This document shows positions 48,464 through 57,265 of a stretch of 64,000 bases of DNA, piece after piece; position 1 is the first letter of the stretch; every line of letters starts with the position of its first letter. Location: contig NZ_CP126107.1 of the NCBI RefSeq assembly GCF_030123365.1, forward strand, positions 4,797,501 to 4,861,500, in the 5' to 3' direction. The notes under the pieces are model-generated. The model made no database searches. It saw only the letters and a program-made list of their open reading frames with translations, and was not told where the DNA came from. The translations under genes and the position numbers were made by a program. The stretch comes from Neobacillus sp. SuZ13 (lineage in GTDB: Bacteria > Bacillota > Bacilli > Bacillales > Cytobacillaceae).

Positions 48464-49921
48464 TTATAAATCCAAACCTATCGATATATATTTTACTTCT
48501 AAAAACTCTTCAATGCCGTAGTGTCCACCTTCACGTCCCAGACCACTCTCCTTAAAGCCCCCGAATGGTGCTTGAACGACTGAAGGCAGGGCATCGTTTA
48601 GGCCAATGATGCCGTACTCTAGCTGTTCCGTTATTCTAAATGAACGGCTTAAATTTTCTGTATACACATAGGCAGCTAATCCGTAACAAGAGTTGTTGGC
48701 ACGTTCAATAACTTCTTCTTCGGTTTTAAAAGTGGAAATCGGAGCGAGTGGGCCAAAGATCTCATCTTTCATACATTCCATCTCATCATTAATATTGGTC
48801 AAAATTGTAGGTGCATAGAAATATCCGTTATTTTCGGCTGGGGTAAGCCCGCTATAAATGACTTTTCCACCTTTCTCAACCGCATCCTTAACCAGCCCAT
48901 CTACTTTTTTATAAGCGGCATGATCAATTAATGGACCAATATCCGTTCCCGCTTCCAGTCCGTTGCCGACTTTTAGCTTTTCTAATTCTGCTTGAAAAAG
49001 CTTAGTAAATTCATCTACAATCCCTTCTTGTACATAAACACGATTCGTACAAATGCAGGTTTGACCAGCATTTCGAAATTTTGATTGGACAAGTCCTTCA
49101 GCGGCTTTCGCTAAATTTGCATCATCCATCACAATAAATGGGGCATTCCCGCCAAGCTCGAGGGACACCTTTTTGACAGTATCAACGGCACCACGCATTA
49201 ACGTCTTTCCTACCTCGGTTGACCCTGTAAAGGTAATCTTTGTCACGCGCGAATCCTTCAGCCACACTTCACCAATTTCCGACGACCTTCCAGTAATCAC
49301 GTTCAGCACCCCTGCAGGAATGCCTGCTTCATGGGCTAGCTCAGCCATTTTTAATGCTGTAAGCGGCGTTTGGTTTGCAGGCTTCACAACAGCCGTACAA
49401 CCTGCTGCTAGGGCAGGTGCTACTTTTCTCGTAATCATGGCAGCCGGGAAGTTCCACGGAGTAATCGCTGCAATCACACCAACCGGTTCTTTTCTAACTA
49501 GTATTCTTTTATGTGGATGTGTTGCTGGAATCGTCTCACCATATACCCGTTTCCCCTCTTCGGCATACCAAGAGATAAAGCCATTTGCATACTGAACTTC
49601 ACCCAGCGCTTCTTTAAGTGGTTTACCTTGTTCAATTGTCATGATTCGAGCAATTTCATGCTTGTTTTCCTCAATTAAGTAAAACCATTTCATCAAGAGT
49701 TGATACCGCTCATCCGCAGTTTTTTTCGACCAGATTTTAAAGGCTTTATGAGCAGCATCCACCGCTTGTTCTGCTTCATAAGCACCACCTGTTGGCACAG
49801 CACCAATTACTTCTTTTGTAGCTGGATTATTAATTTCAGTTAAAACCTCATAATCATTGCCAACCCATTCCCCATTAATATACATGGGATAGATTTGATA
49901 ATTTTTATTTACAATATCCAT
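48464..49921 (-). CDS. gabD: Succinate/glutarate semialdehyde dehydrogenase
   Basis: NAD(P)-dependent aldehyde dehydrogenase, 485 residues. TPWNFPAAMITRKVAPALAAGCT, the Glu in LELGGNAPF, the catalytic Cys in GQTCICTNR and EIFGPLAPI are in place. The sequence is of the GabD/DavD type, oxidising succinate semialdehyde and/or glutarate semialdehyde. It follows the GABA-type transaminase gene by two bases. The context (CoA-transferase, glutaryl-CoA dehydrogenase) argues that glutarate semialdehyde is a real substrate. Confidence 0.9.
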   Translation of the reverse strand: MDIVNKNYQIYPMYINGEWVGNDYEVLTEINNPATKEVIGAVPTGGAYEAEQAVDAAHKAFKIWSKKTADERYQLLMKWFYLIEENKHEIARIMTIEQGKPLKEALGEVQYANGFISWYAEEGKRVYGETIPATHPHKRILVRKEPVGVIAAITPWNFPAAMITRKVAPALAAGCTAVVKPANQTPLTALKMAELAHEAGIPAGVLNVITGRSSEIGEVWLKDSRVTKITFTGSTEVGKTLMRGAVDTVKKVSLELGGNAPFIVMDDANLAKAAEGLVQSKFRNAGQTCICTNRVYVQEGIVDEFTKLFQAELEKLKVGNGLEAGTDIGPLIDHAAYKKVDGLVKDAVEKGGKVIYSGLTPAENNGYFYAPTILTNINDEMECMKDEIFGPLAPISTFKTEEEVIERANNSCYGLAAYVYTENLSRSFRITEQLEYGIIGLNDALPSVVQAPFGGFKESGLGREGGHYGIEEFLEVKYISIGLDL

Positions 49922-49923
49922 TT

Positions 49924-51294
49924 TTATTCCCCTCCAACCGATAAGGCAGGATCATTTGTATATACTGCTTCTATCGCTTCCTCCATAATTTGCAAACCTT
50001 CTTCCAGTTGCTCATCTGTGATCGTAATTGGCATGAGAAGGCGAATCACATTGCTGTAAATCCCAGCACTAAGTAACATCAGGCCGCGTTCCCCGGCAGC
50101 TTTTACAATTTTTCCAGTCGCTTCTTTATCTGGTGTTTTGGATTGTCGGTCCTTCACTATTTCCATCGCACACATTGCACCTAGACCGCGGACATCACCA
50201 ATCCCCTCGAACCGCTCTGAAAGAAGATGCATTTTTTCAAGCACGCGATTACCTATTTTTCTTGCCCGGTCATTAAGTTGTTCACTTTCAATAATATCTA
50301 ATACTGTCAGTGCTGCCCTACATCCTAGTGGACTTCCCGCGTAGGTTCCACCGATTTCACCAACCTCGGCAGTATTCATAATTTCCGCCCTGCCAATCAC
50401 GCCGCTGATAGGAACGCCAGCACCCATTGATTTCGAAATCGTAATTAAATCAGGTACCACTCCAAAATGATCAATCGCAAAGTACTTTCCTGTCCGCGCG
50501 AACCCAGTTTGTATTTCATCGGCAATAAACAAGATACCATACTGTGTGCAGATTTCTCTAACCCGTTTAACAAAGGCGGTGTCCGGCACTATAAATCCGC
50601 CTTCTCCTTGCACAGGTTCCATTACAACTGCAGCAATCGTTTCAGGTGCAACTTCTGCCAGTAAAAATTGTTCAAATTGGTCGATCATCATGGCACTATA
50701 TTGCTGTTCATCCATTCCTTCAGGTCGGTGGTACGCATATGGGTATGGCGCCTTGTAAACCTCTGGAGCGAATGGTCCAAAGCCGAACTTATACGGCTTC
50801 ACTTTACTTGTCATCGTCATGGTCATTAATGTTCGGCCATGGAACCCCCTTGTGAACGAAACGATTCCCTGGCGCTTTGTATATTTCCTGGCAATCTTTA
50901 CGGCGTTCTCCACCGCTTCTGCACCACTGTTAAAAAAAGCAGCCTGCTTGTCAAATTCACCCGGAGCAAGCTGGCAAAGCCGCTCGGCTAAGTTGATATA
51001 CGATTCATACATCATTACATTAAAACCGGTGTGGATAAATTGACTTGCTTGTTCCTGAAGAGCTCTAACCACTCTAGGATGCGAGTGGCCAACGTTTATC
51101 GTTCCAATAGCACCAGCAAAATCAATATAACAATTACCGTCCACATCTTCTACCAAAGCTCCTTGTGCTTTTTTAACAAAGGAATGGCAGTTATTGCTAA
51201 TTCCTTTTGGGACATATTTATTTCTTCGCTCCAAAATTTCCCTCGATTTCGGTCCGGGTATCTCTGTTTGGAGCTTGACATATCTCTTTTCCAC
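49924..51294 (-). CDS. gabT: 4-Aminobutyrate / 5-aminovalerate transaminase
   Basis: Class III PLP-dependent transaminase. FNSGAEAVENAVKIARKYT, GFHGRT, EPVQGEGGF, the Asp in FIADEIQTGFARTG and the PLP Lys in TISKSMGAG are visible. It moves the amino group of GABA (or 5-aminovalerate) to 2-oxoglutarate. The start is the GTG at 51294: AAGGGGGAGC precedes it by 6 bases; the in-frame ATG at 51330 would overlap patA and lacks a site. 456 residues. Second transaminase of the operon. Confidence 0.9.
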   Translation of the reverse strand: MEKRYVKLQTEIPGPKSREILERRNKYVPKGISNNCHSFVKKAQGALVEDVDGNCYIDFAGAIGTINVGHSHPRVVRALQEQASQFIHTGFNVMMYESYINLAERLCQLAPGEFDKQAAFFNSGAEAVENAVKIARKYTKRQGIVSFTRGFHGRTLMTMTMTSKVKPYKFGFGPFAPEVYKAPYPYAYHRPEGMDEQQYSAMMIDQFEQFLLAEVAPETIAAVVMEPVQGEGGFIVPDTAFVKRVREICTQYGILFIADEIQTGFARTGKYFAIDHFGVVPDLITISKSMGAGVPISGVIGRAEIMNTAEVGEIGGTYAGSPLGCRAALTVLDIIESEQLNDRARKIGNRVLEKMHLLSERFEGIGDVRGLGAMCAMEIVKDRQSKTPDKEATGKIVKAAGERGLMLLSAGIYSNVIRLLMPITITDEQLEEGLQIMEEAIEAVYTNDPALSVGGE

Positions 51295-51322
51295 TTCTGT
51301 GCTCCCCCTTTCAAAAAAATCG

Positions 51323-52696
51323 TTATGCATCTAAATGTTCTAAGACGGATTTGAAGGTGCTAACCACTTTATTAACCTCTTCATAGTTTATGGTCAATGC
51401 CGGTTCGATACGAATGGTTTTTGAATTAATTAATGTCCCGGCTACAAGGACTCCTCTGTCAAACATCCCTTTTGAGACTTCGTAGCCAATTTCATCTTGA
51501 TGGAATTCAATGCCAATCATTAAGCCTTGACCACGAATCTCCAGGACCTTATCTTCATGGCCTGTTGCTGCCTTTTTCAGTTCTGCAAGGAAATAGGCGC
51601 CCACTTCCGCTGCTCTCTCTGGTAACTTATCTTCTATTAAAACCCCAATTGTCGCAATCGCTGCGGCACAAGCTAACGGATTGCCTCCGAAAGTTGTTGT
51701 ATGCATAAACGGATTATCAAACCAGCTCTTGAAGACTTTTTCACTAGCTACAACTGCCCCAGCTGGCATCACGCCGCCGCCAAATGCTTTTGCTAGACAG
51801 ATAATATCCGGAACAACTTCATATAGTTCTGCGGCGAACATTTTCCCCGTTCGGCCCATTCCTGTTTGCACTTCATCAAATATGAGCAAGGAGCCGTATT
51901 GATCACAAAGCTCACGGACTTGCTTTAAATAGTTTTCCGGTGGAAGAATAATACCGCCTTCACCTTGAATCGGCTCTAATAGAACAGCAGCGACATCTTC
52001 GCCAACAGAGGCACAGACCTCAAAGGTTTTTCTCATCATATCAATATCGCCAAATGGCACATGACGGAAGCCTGGGATTAATGGTAAGAAGGGTTTACGG
52101 AACATCCCTTTCGCGGTACCTGACAACGAGCCTAAACTTTTCCCATGGAATGCACGAGTCGTAGAGATAAATGTTGTCCGCTCACTGTACATTTTCGCAA
52201 GTTTTAGGGATGCTTCCACACTTTCTGTCCCACTGTTTGTAAAGAAGGCATACTTTAAATCCCCAGGAGTGATATCGGCTAAAATTTTTGCTAACATCGC
52301 ACGAAGTGGATCTAGCAAATCCTGACTATGGAGCGCTTGCCGTTTTAATTGATCAGTTACCGCTTTAACCACCTTAGGATTGCGATGACCTACATTATAG
52401 ATACCAAATCCGCCAAGACAATCGATATATTCTTTGCCATTGACATCCTTAAAGCAAGATCCATTATCAGACCATTCCACTGCTGCAAATTGGCCGCCTT
52501 CAGTAACTGTTTTGCGGTATTCTAGGAATCCCGGATTTACGTGTTCACGGAAGCCTTCAACTGTTTCTTTGGTAATCCAAGCCGCTTCCACTTCATTAAT
52601 TTCCTCTTTTTCTATTAAGCTTAAAACCTTATTAATATATTCACTTACATTTTGATTTTGCTCACTTATTAATTCATTTTTTATATCAATACTCAT
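51323..52696 (-). CDS. patA: Putrescine/cadaverine aminotransferase PatA
   Basis: Class III transaminase of 457 residues, the first step of diamine breakdown to 4-aminobutanal or 5-aminopentanal. Long stretches match E. coli PatA (YgjG) as I remember it: FREHVNPGFLEYRK, LGGFGIYNVGHRNPKVV, HSQDLLDPLRAMLAK, LPGFRHVPFG-like and LDEVQTGMGRTGKMFA-like segments. The PLP Lys is in CLAKAFGGG. The ATG follows AGGAGG. Second gene of the sigma-54 operon, 24 bases after the aldehyde dehydrogenase gene. Confidence 0.93.
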   Translation of the reverse strand: MSIDIKNELISEQNQNVSEYINKVLSLIEKEEINEVEAAWITKETVEGFREHVNPGFLEYRKTVTEGGQFAAVEWSDNGSCFKDVNGKEYIDCLGGFGIYNVGHRNPKVVKAVTDQLKRQALHSQDLLDPLRAMLAKILADITPGDLKYAFFTNSGTESVEASLKLAKMYSERTTFISTTRAFHGKSLGSLSGTAKGMFRKPFLPLIPGFRHVPFGDIDMMRKTFEVCASVGEDVAAVLLEPIQGEGGIILPPENYLKQVRELCDQYGSLLIFDEVQTGMGRTGKMFAAELYEVVPDIICLAKAFGGGVMPAGAVVASEKVFKSWFDNPFMHTTTFGGNPLACAAAIATIGVLIEDKLPERAAEVGAYFLAELKKAATGHEDKVLEIRGQGLMIGIEFHQDEIGYEVSKGMFDRGVLVAGTLINSKTIRIEPALTINYEEVNKVVSTFKSVLEHLDA

Positions 52697-52720
52697 AATT
52701 TTATTCCTCCTATTAAATGA

Positions 52721-54214
52721 TTAATTAGAAAACCAGCCAATTGGTTCAACCTGTAAATTAATATTTATCTGTTTTATTTCTTGAAATTCTTCAAGTCCAA
52801 ATGTACCAAGACTGCGTCCAATTCCACTTTGCTTATAGCCGCCCCACGGTGCTTCGTTATAAGTAGGATGGTAGGAATTTACCCAAGTAATCCCTGCACG
52901 CAGCTTTTTAATGACCCTTAGTGCCTTTGCACCATTGTTAGAAAACACACCACCGGCTAACCCATAAACTGTACCATTTGCTAGTTTAATAGCTTCTGCT
53001 TCGTCCTTGAACTTCTGGATGACTACAACAGGACCGAAGATTTCCTCCTGAACAATTCTCATCTCTTGGGTGACATCGACAAAAACCGTCGGTTCCACAA
53101 AATAACCATTTCCTAATCCGTTTGCGACCATCCGCTTTCCACCGCAAGCTACTTTCGCACCTTCCTTTTTACCTAGTTCAATGTAGGAAAGAACTTTTTC
53201 TAAGTGTTCCTGACTGACAAGCGGGCCCATTTCTGTTGCAGGATCATCACCAGGTCCAACTTGAATTTGCTTTGCACGTTCCACAAAGCGCTGGACGAAT
53301 TGATCATAGATGCTTTCTTCAACAAGGATCCTGGAACCAGCGGAACATACTTGACCAGAACCTGCAAAGATACCAAATAACGCATAATCCACTGCTGTTT
53401 CAAAGTCAGCATCAGCAAAAATGATATTCGGCGATTTACCGCCCAGCTCTAACGAGACTTTCTTCATCGTGTCAGCTGCTATTTTCATAATATGCTTGCC
53501 TGTTTTCGTACCGCCGGTAAATGAAATCATATCAACCTCAGGGTGGGAAGCGATTTCATTTCCGACAACTGCTCCAGCTCCCATCACCAGATTGGCTACC
53601 CCTTTTGGCAAACCCACCTCTTCAAAAATTTCGAAAAGTATTTTCGGTGTAACTGGTGTCACTTCGGACGGTTTAAAGACAATTGTATTTCCTGCAGCCA
53701 AGGCAGGGGCAATTTTCCACACACTCATTAACAGTGGATAGTTCCAAGGAACAATCAAACCACATACTCCTACCGGTTCGCGGACTACCATGGCCTGCAT
53801 TGGATCAGCGACATGATAGGTCTGTCCATCAGGCTTTGTAATCAGTCCTGCATAATAGCGAAAACAGGCGGCAGCATCACCGACGTCAAAGCCCGCTTCT
53901 CTCAATGGCTTCCCATTATCCATCGTTTCCAGATGGGTCAATTCATCGGCATATTCATCAATTTTGTCAGCAATCTTTAATAAATAGGAGGATCTTTCCT
54001 GTGCTGAAATCCCAGACCAAACACCTTCTTCGAAAGCCCTGCGTGCTGCATAAATGGCTGCACGGGCGTCAGCCCTTGTTCCTTCTGGCGCATATGATAT
54101 AACCTCACCACTTGCAGGATTAATTACTGGACGTGTTTCTTGATTTTCGGCATCTTTCCATTCACCATCAATAAACATTTTCAAATTTACCACTCGTTTT
54201 TTTATCTCAACCAT
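52721..54214 (-). CDS. Aminoaldehyde dehydrogenase (4-aminobutanal/5-aminopentanal)
   Basis: Aldehyde dehydrogenase of 497 residues, close to the betaine-aldehyde/gamma-aminobutyraldehyde group. VPWNYPLLMSVWKIAPALAAGNT, the Glu in LELGGKSP, the catalytic Cys in GQVCSAGSR and EIFGPVVVI are conserved. As first gene of the operon with patA, it most likely oxidises the aminoaldehyde made by PatA to GABA or 5-aminovalerate (the role of PatD or KauB elsewhere). The ATG follows GGGAGG and lies about 30 bases after the start expected from the sigma-54 promoter. Confidence 0.88.
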   Translation of the reverse strand: MVEIKKRVVNLKMFIDGEWKDAENQETRPVINPASGEVISYAPEGTRADARAAIYAARRAFEEGVWSGISAQERSSYLLKIADKIDEYADELTHLETMDNGKPLREAGFDVGDAAACFRYYAGLITKPDGQTYHVADPMQAMVVREPVGVCGLIVPWNYPLLMSVWKIAPALAAGNTIVFKPSEVTPVTPKILFEIFEEVGLPKGVANLVMGAGAVVGNEIASHPEVDMISFTGGTKTGKHIMKIAADTMKKVSLELGGKSPNIIFADADFETAVDYALFGIFAGSGQVCSAGSRILVEESIYDQFVQRFVERAKQIQVGPGDDPATEMGPLVSQEHLEKVLSYIELGKKEGAKVACGGKRMVANGLGNGYFVEPTVFVDVTQEMRIVQEEIFGPVVVIQKFKDEAEAIKLANGTVYGLAGGVFSNNGAKALRVIKKLRAGITWVNSYHPTYNEAPWGGYKQSGIGRSLGTFGLEEFQEIKQININLQVEPIGWFSN

Positions 54215-54250
54215 TTAAATTCCTCCCTTATTCACCCTCACTAACAATAT

Positions 54251-54270
54251 ATGCAAGAAGCGTGCCAATG
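54251..54270 (-). promoter_or_regulatory. Sigma-54 promoter of the diamine transaminase operon
   Basis: On the minus strand TTGGCACGCTTCTTGCAT: GG (54266-54265) and GC (54254-54253) are separated by exactly 10 bases, as needed by SigL. It fits the TGGCAC-N5-TTGCA consensus perfectly. Confidence 0.9.
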
Positions 54271-54317
54271 AATAAAACCTACCAAAATAATGATCTTTCA
54301 AAAAATCTGAATGAATA

Positions 54318-54355
54318 CTATTCAAATCTGCATAACCCTATGATTGATTGAATAG
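54318..54355. promoter_or_regulatory. Putative activator site (UAS) 1
   Basis: CTATTCAA (54318-54325) and TTGAATAG (54348-54355) form a perfect dyad enclosing TGCATA (54329-54334). It lies about 63 bases upstream of the -24 element of the transaminase operon and resembles three other sites in the window. Confidence 0.6.
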
Positions 54356-54394
54356 GAGAAAATATTACCCCCATATTTAGCGATTAATTAAAAA

Positions 54395-54429
54395 AAGCTG
54401 CTTCAGATCATTAGACCTGAAGCAGCTCA
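54395..54429 (-). terminator. Terminator of the sigma-54 activator gene
   Basis: AAGCTGCTTCAG / CTGAAGCAGCT stem (about 54394-54427) with a T-run on the minus strand, directly after the stop codon of the activator gene. Confidence 0.8.
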
Positions 54430-54430
54430 A

Positions 54431-56554
54431 TTAAAAGGGTGATAGGTTTTCCATTTTTATATTTTTCTCAGTTAATATTTTTTGATACTTTCTACTAACA
54501 GATGACTGGCTGATTCCTAGGGCTTTTGCTGCTTTTGTTGTCGTTTTGTATTGGTTCATTGCCATCACAATTAACTGCTCCTCGACATGGTCGATAGCCT
54601 CCTGTAATGGGATGACCCTTGTAATGACTGGCTTCATCTTTTTATGTTCAAAGCCCATGGATAAAAATTGGCTGACGAACTCCGCATCAATCGAAGGGTT
54701 TTCGGCCGTGACTACTAATCTTTCAATAATATTTTGAAGTTCCCTGACATTCCCCGGCCAAGGGTAAAACTCTAGTACATTAATAGCATCAGGGGTTAGA
54801 TGATAATTTCGCTCATATTTCTCATTCAATTGCTGGAGGAAATGAAAGGCAAGCAGCGAAATATCCTCTGTCCTTTCCCTTAAGGGCGGGATGTGTATCG
54901 GTATGACATTCAAGCGATAAAATAAATCCTCGCGGAATGTCCCTTCCTCAACCATTTTCTCTAATTTTTTGTTCGTAGCCGCAATAATCTGCACATTCAC
55001 CTTAATAGGGGTAGTACTCCCAATCGGAATAACTTCCTGCTCCTGTAGAACTCGTAATAGTTTCACCTGTAAATGGATTGGCATCTCACCGATTTCGTCT
55101 AGAAATAAAATACCACCATCTGCTTGTTTAAAGTAGCCTTCTTTTCCGTTTTTATCAGCACCGGTAAAAGATCCCTTCGCATAACCAAATAGTTCACTTT
55201 CGAGTAAATTTTCCGGAATTGCCCCGCAATTTAATTTAAGGAAGGGCTTCGCCTGGCGTCTGCCTAATTGATGGATTGCTTGAGCAATTACCTCTTTTCC
55301 GACCCCAGATTCTCCGTTCAAAAGTACTGTGGAAGAAAAATCAGCTATTTTCTTTGCCTGATTAATAACCTTCTCCATTTTAGGACTACAATAAATAAGT
55401 TTTTTCAAAAAGCGGTCTTTACTCTTAAAATCATCCAATTCCTTCTTATATTGTTCTGAAATCTTTTTCATTTCCTGTAATTCACTTTTTAGTCGTGTGG
55501 TTTCGGTAATATCGCGTGATGCAATGATAATCCGGTCAAGTTCATTTTGATCATTAAAGACGGGATTTCCGACGGCAAGAATTTTTCTCCCAGCTTTGGT
55601 TTCTTGAACAACAGAGACTTTTTTTCCTTTCTCTAATACAAGTCTTGTGACCGAAGGTGTAAACAGCCCCTGGTCTTCAAGTTCAAGAATATTCTTGCCA
55701 ATCAGCTCTTTTAAATCGACTTTCCAGAAATCTTGGATAATGTTTTCACTAAACCTGATTAGCTCTCCTTTGTTATTCACCACGAGAATTTCATCATAGA
55801 TACTAGACAAAATCGCATGCAGGTCCATATTTAAATCTTTAATATATTCTATTTCCATAGCCATTTCTTCGACCATTGGCAAGTCCTGGGCAACAATGAT
55901 GATTCCATCTACTTCATTCTCATAGTTCAAGATAGGGCTATAATCGACGAGAATCCCAATTTCATTCTTTATGACCAAATGATTAAGAAGCGTCTTTCCG
56001 GTGGAAAATACCTGTTCAAGATGGGTACGGCTAAAAATTTCTCCTGCTGGAAGATTCATAACCTTTTCTGCGGTCGATCTAATCATTTTTAAACCAGCTT
56101 CATTATAATTAATAATTCGCTTTTCTTTATCCAATACGAAAATGCCCATCGGAATCGAGGTTAGAATAATTTTAAGTAAGTCGACACTTTTATTTTCCTG
56201 TTTAAAAAGCTCAGCAAGAACATCTTCTCTGCTAATGTAACCAGCTGGATTAGCATCCACATCTCTAATAATCGCAAAAGGTTCGCCAATAATTTGGAAC
56301 AACGCAGGCAAAGAGATTTGTTCACTAAGATGGCAGATACTATCTAAAGATTTCGCTTGTTCAAGTAATGATTCAATCGAGACATGCTCTTTATTATTGT
56401 TTTCAAGCATGACATACGCAAATAAATGATTTTGTCTTTTTAAAAACAAAAAGGGTTCTTTAAGGTTATTAAAGGTTGATCGAAGAACTACTTCACTTTC
56501 ATCCACGTCCACTGAAATAATTGGTTTTACTTTTTCTTTTGCAACAGAAAACAT
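54431..56554 (-). CDS. Sigma-54-dependent transcriptional activator with PAS domains
   Basis: 707-residue enhancer-binding protein. An N-terminal CBS-like segment (to about 135, with GYISREDVLAELF) is followed by two PAS domains (about 145-255 and 265-370), a short coiled coil, and an AAA+ domain with Walker A GESGVGKE (about 412), the sigma-54 contact loop GSFTGA (about 460, a variant of GAFTGA), Walker B GGILFLDEIGEM and the R-finger region. The C-terminus has a Fis-like helix-turn-helix (TKAAKALGISQSSVSRKY). It has its own probable sigma-A promoter. By position it should control the five sigma-54 promoters nearby. Confidence 0.92.
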   Translation of the reverse strand: MFSVAKEKVKPIISVDVDESEVVLRSTFNNLKEPFLFLKRQNHLFAYVMLENNNKEHVSIESLLEQAKSLDSICHLSEQISLPALFQIIGEPFAIIRDVDANPAGYISREDVLAELFKQENKSVDLLKIILTSIPMGIFVLDKEKRIINYNEAGLKMIRSTAEKVMNLPAGEIFSRTHLEQVFSTGKTLLNHLVIKNEIGILVDYSPILNYENEVDGIIIVAQDLPMVEEMAMEIEYIKDLNMDLHAILSSIYDEILVVNNKGELIRFSENIIQDFWKVDLKELIGKNILELEDQGLFTPSVTRLVLEKGKKVSVVQETKAGRKILAVGNPVFNDQNELDRIIIASRDITETTRLKSELQEMKKISEQYKKELDDFKSKDRFLKKLIYCSPKMEKVINQAKKIADFSSTVLLNGESGVGKEVIAQAIHQLGRRQAKPFLKLNCGAIPENLLESELFGYAKGSFTGADKNGKEGYFKQADGGILFLDEIGEMPIHLQVKLLRVLQEQEVIPIGSTTPIKVNVQIIAATNKKLEKMVEEGTFREDLFYRLNVIPIHIPPLRERTEDISLLAFHFLQQLNEKYERNYHLTPDAINVLEFYPWPGNVRELQNIIERLVVTAENPSIDAEFVSQFLSMGFEHKKMKPVITRVIPLQEAIDHVEEQLIVMAMNQYKTTTKAAKALGISQSSVSRKYQKILTEKNIKMENLSPF

Positions 56555-56631
56555 CGTTTACTTCCCCCTCAACACCTTATCTATCTAATACTATCATTTT
56601 ATTTGCAATATTTTAAATTAAATATTACATA

Positions 56632-56664
56632 AAAAAGAAGATGAGCGACCCATCTTCTTTTTCT
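56632..56664. terminator. Bidirectional terminator
   Basis: AAAGAAGATG / CATCTTCTTT stem with T-runs on both strands, downstream of the glutamate dehydrogenase operon and upstream of the activator gene. Confidence 0.8.
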
Positions 56665-56669
56665 TGCCA

Positions 56670-56918
56670 TTAATCACTACCGGTAACAAATAAATCTTCT
56701 TTTATATACGCGAGAACCATCCCGGGTATAACATAATCTCCTTCCTGTACTTCGAGCGATTCTACTTCACCACTTAAACATGTCTGAACCGTTTCCTCTT
56801 TTCCTGCTTCGGAAGTAATGATAAATAGGGTTTCCCACTCATAAATTCTCGACTCATTTTTAATTGAAATCCTTTCCACCTTACCATAACATGGGCTTAG
56901 AACAACACCATAATACAT
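56670..56918 (-). CDS. Small lipoyl/biotinyl-fold-like protein, function unknown
   Basis: 82 residues. Two half-repeats, GKVERISIKNESRIYEWETLF (first) and GEVESLEVQEGDYVIPGMVLAYI (second; compare G-V-x-x-L/I at each start), flank the turn SEAGKEET, so the protein looks like a stand-alone lipoyl/biotinyl domain. Lys40 in EAGK is roughly where the modified lysine sits in such domains, but the usual MKM or DKA context is missing. No partner carboxylase or 2-oxoacid dehydrogenase is nearby. The ATG has an AAGGAGAG site. Last gene of the glutamate dehydrogenase operon. Confidence 0.6.
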   Translation of the reverse strand: MYYGVVLSPCYGKVERISIKNESRIYEWETLFIITSEAGKEETVQTCLSGEVESLEVQEGDYVIPGMVLAYIKEDLFVTGSD

Positions 56919-56939
56919 GGAATCTCTCTCCTTTTTCGT

Positions 56940-57233
56940 TTAATAATATTGCTCGTGAAAAGGTCGTGTCTGTAATACTTGACTAAAAAATTCTTGAAAT
57001 TCTGGGATATCCTCTGCCTCGATTCCCAATCTATCTGCCCAATGATCATCTGATAAAGTGTCTTCTTGACAAAGTAAAACCATGTTCCCTGACTGAATCG
57101 AAGTGACCATCGCTTTCCCAAAAAATTGCTCTGAATAGCCAATCATCAAATCGTAGCGGTGGTTATGTGAAATTAAACAAAAGTAATGTAACAGCTGCTG
57201 TTCTTTTTGTTCGGCTAATATATCCAGCTTCAT
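56940..57233 (-). CDS. DUF3055-like protein, function unknown
   Basis: 97 residues. The pattern HNHRYDLMIGYSEQFFGKAMV - QSG - DDHWADRLGIE - EEFFSQVL resembles the Bacillus DUF3055 family (R-x-DLAI, FYGK, LVxxxQ), from memory, but is divergent. No catalytic motif. The ATG at 57233 follows AAGGAGG; the upstream frame to 57263 is not supported. It lies 32 bases after the glutamate dehydrogenase stop, so the two are probably co-transcribed. Confidence 0.55.
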   Translation of the reverse strand: MKLDILAEQKEQQLLHYFCLISHNHRYDLMIGYSEQFFGKAMVTSIQSGNMVLLCQEDTLSDDHWADRLGIEAEDIPEFQEFFSQVLQTRPFHEQYY

Positions 57234-57265
57234 TAAACTTCCTCCTTTTTTCTGCTGTTTCATTT

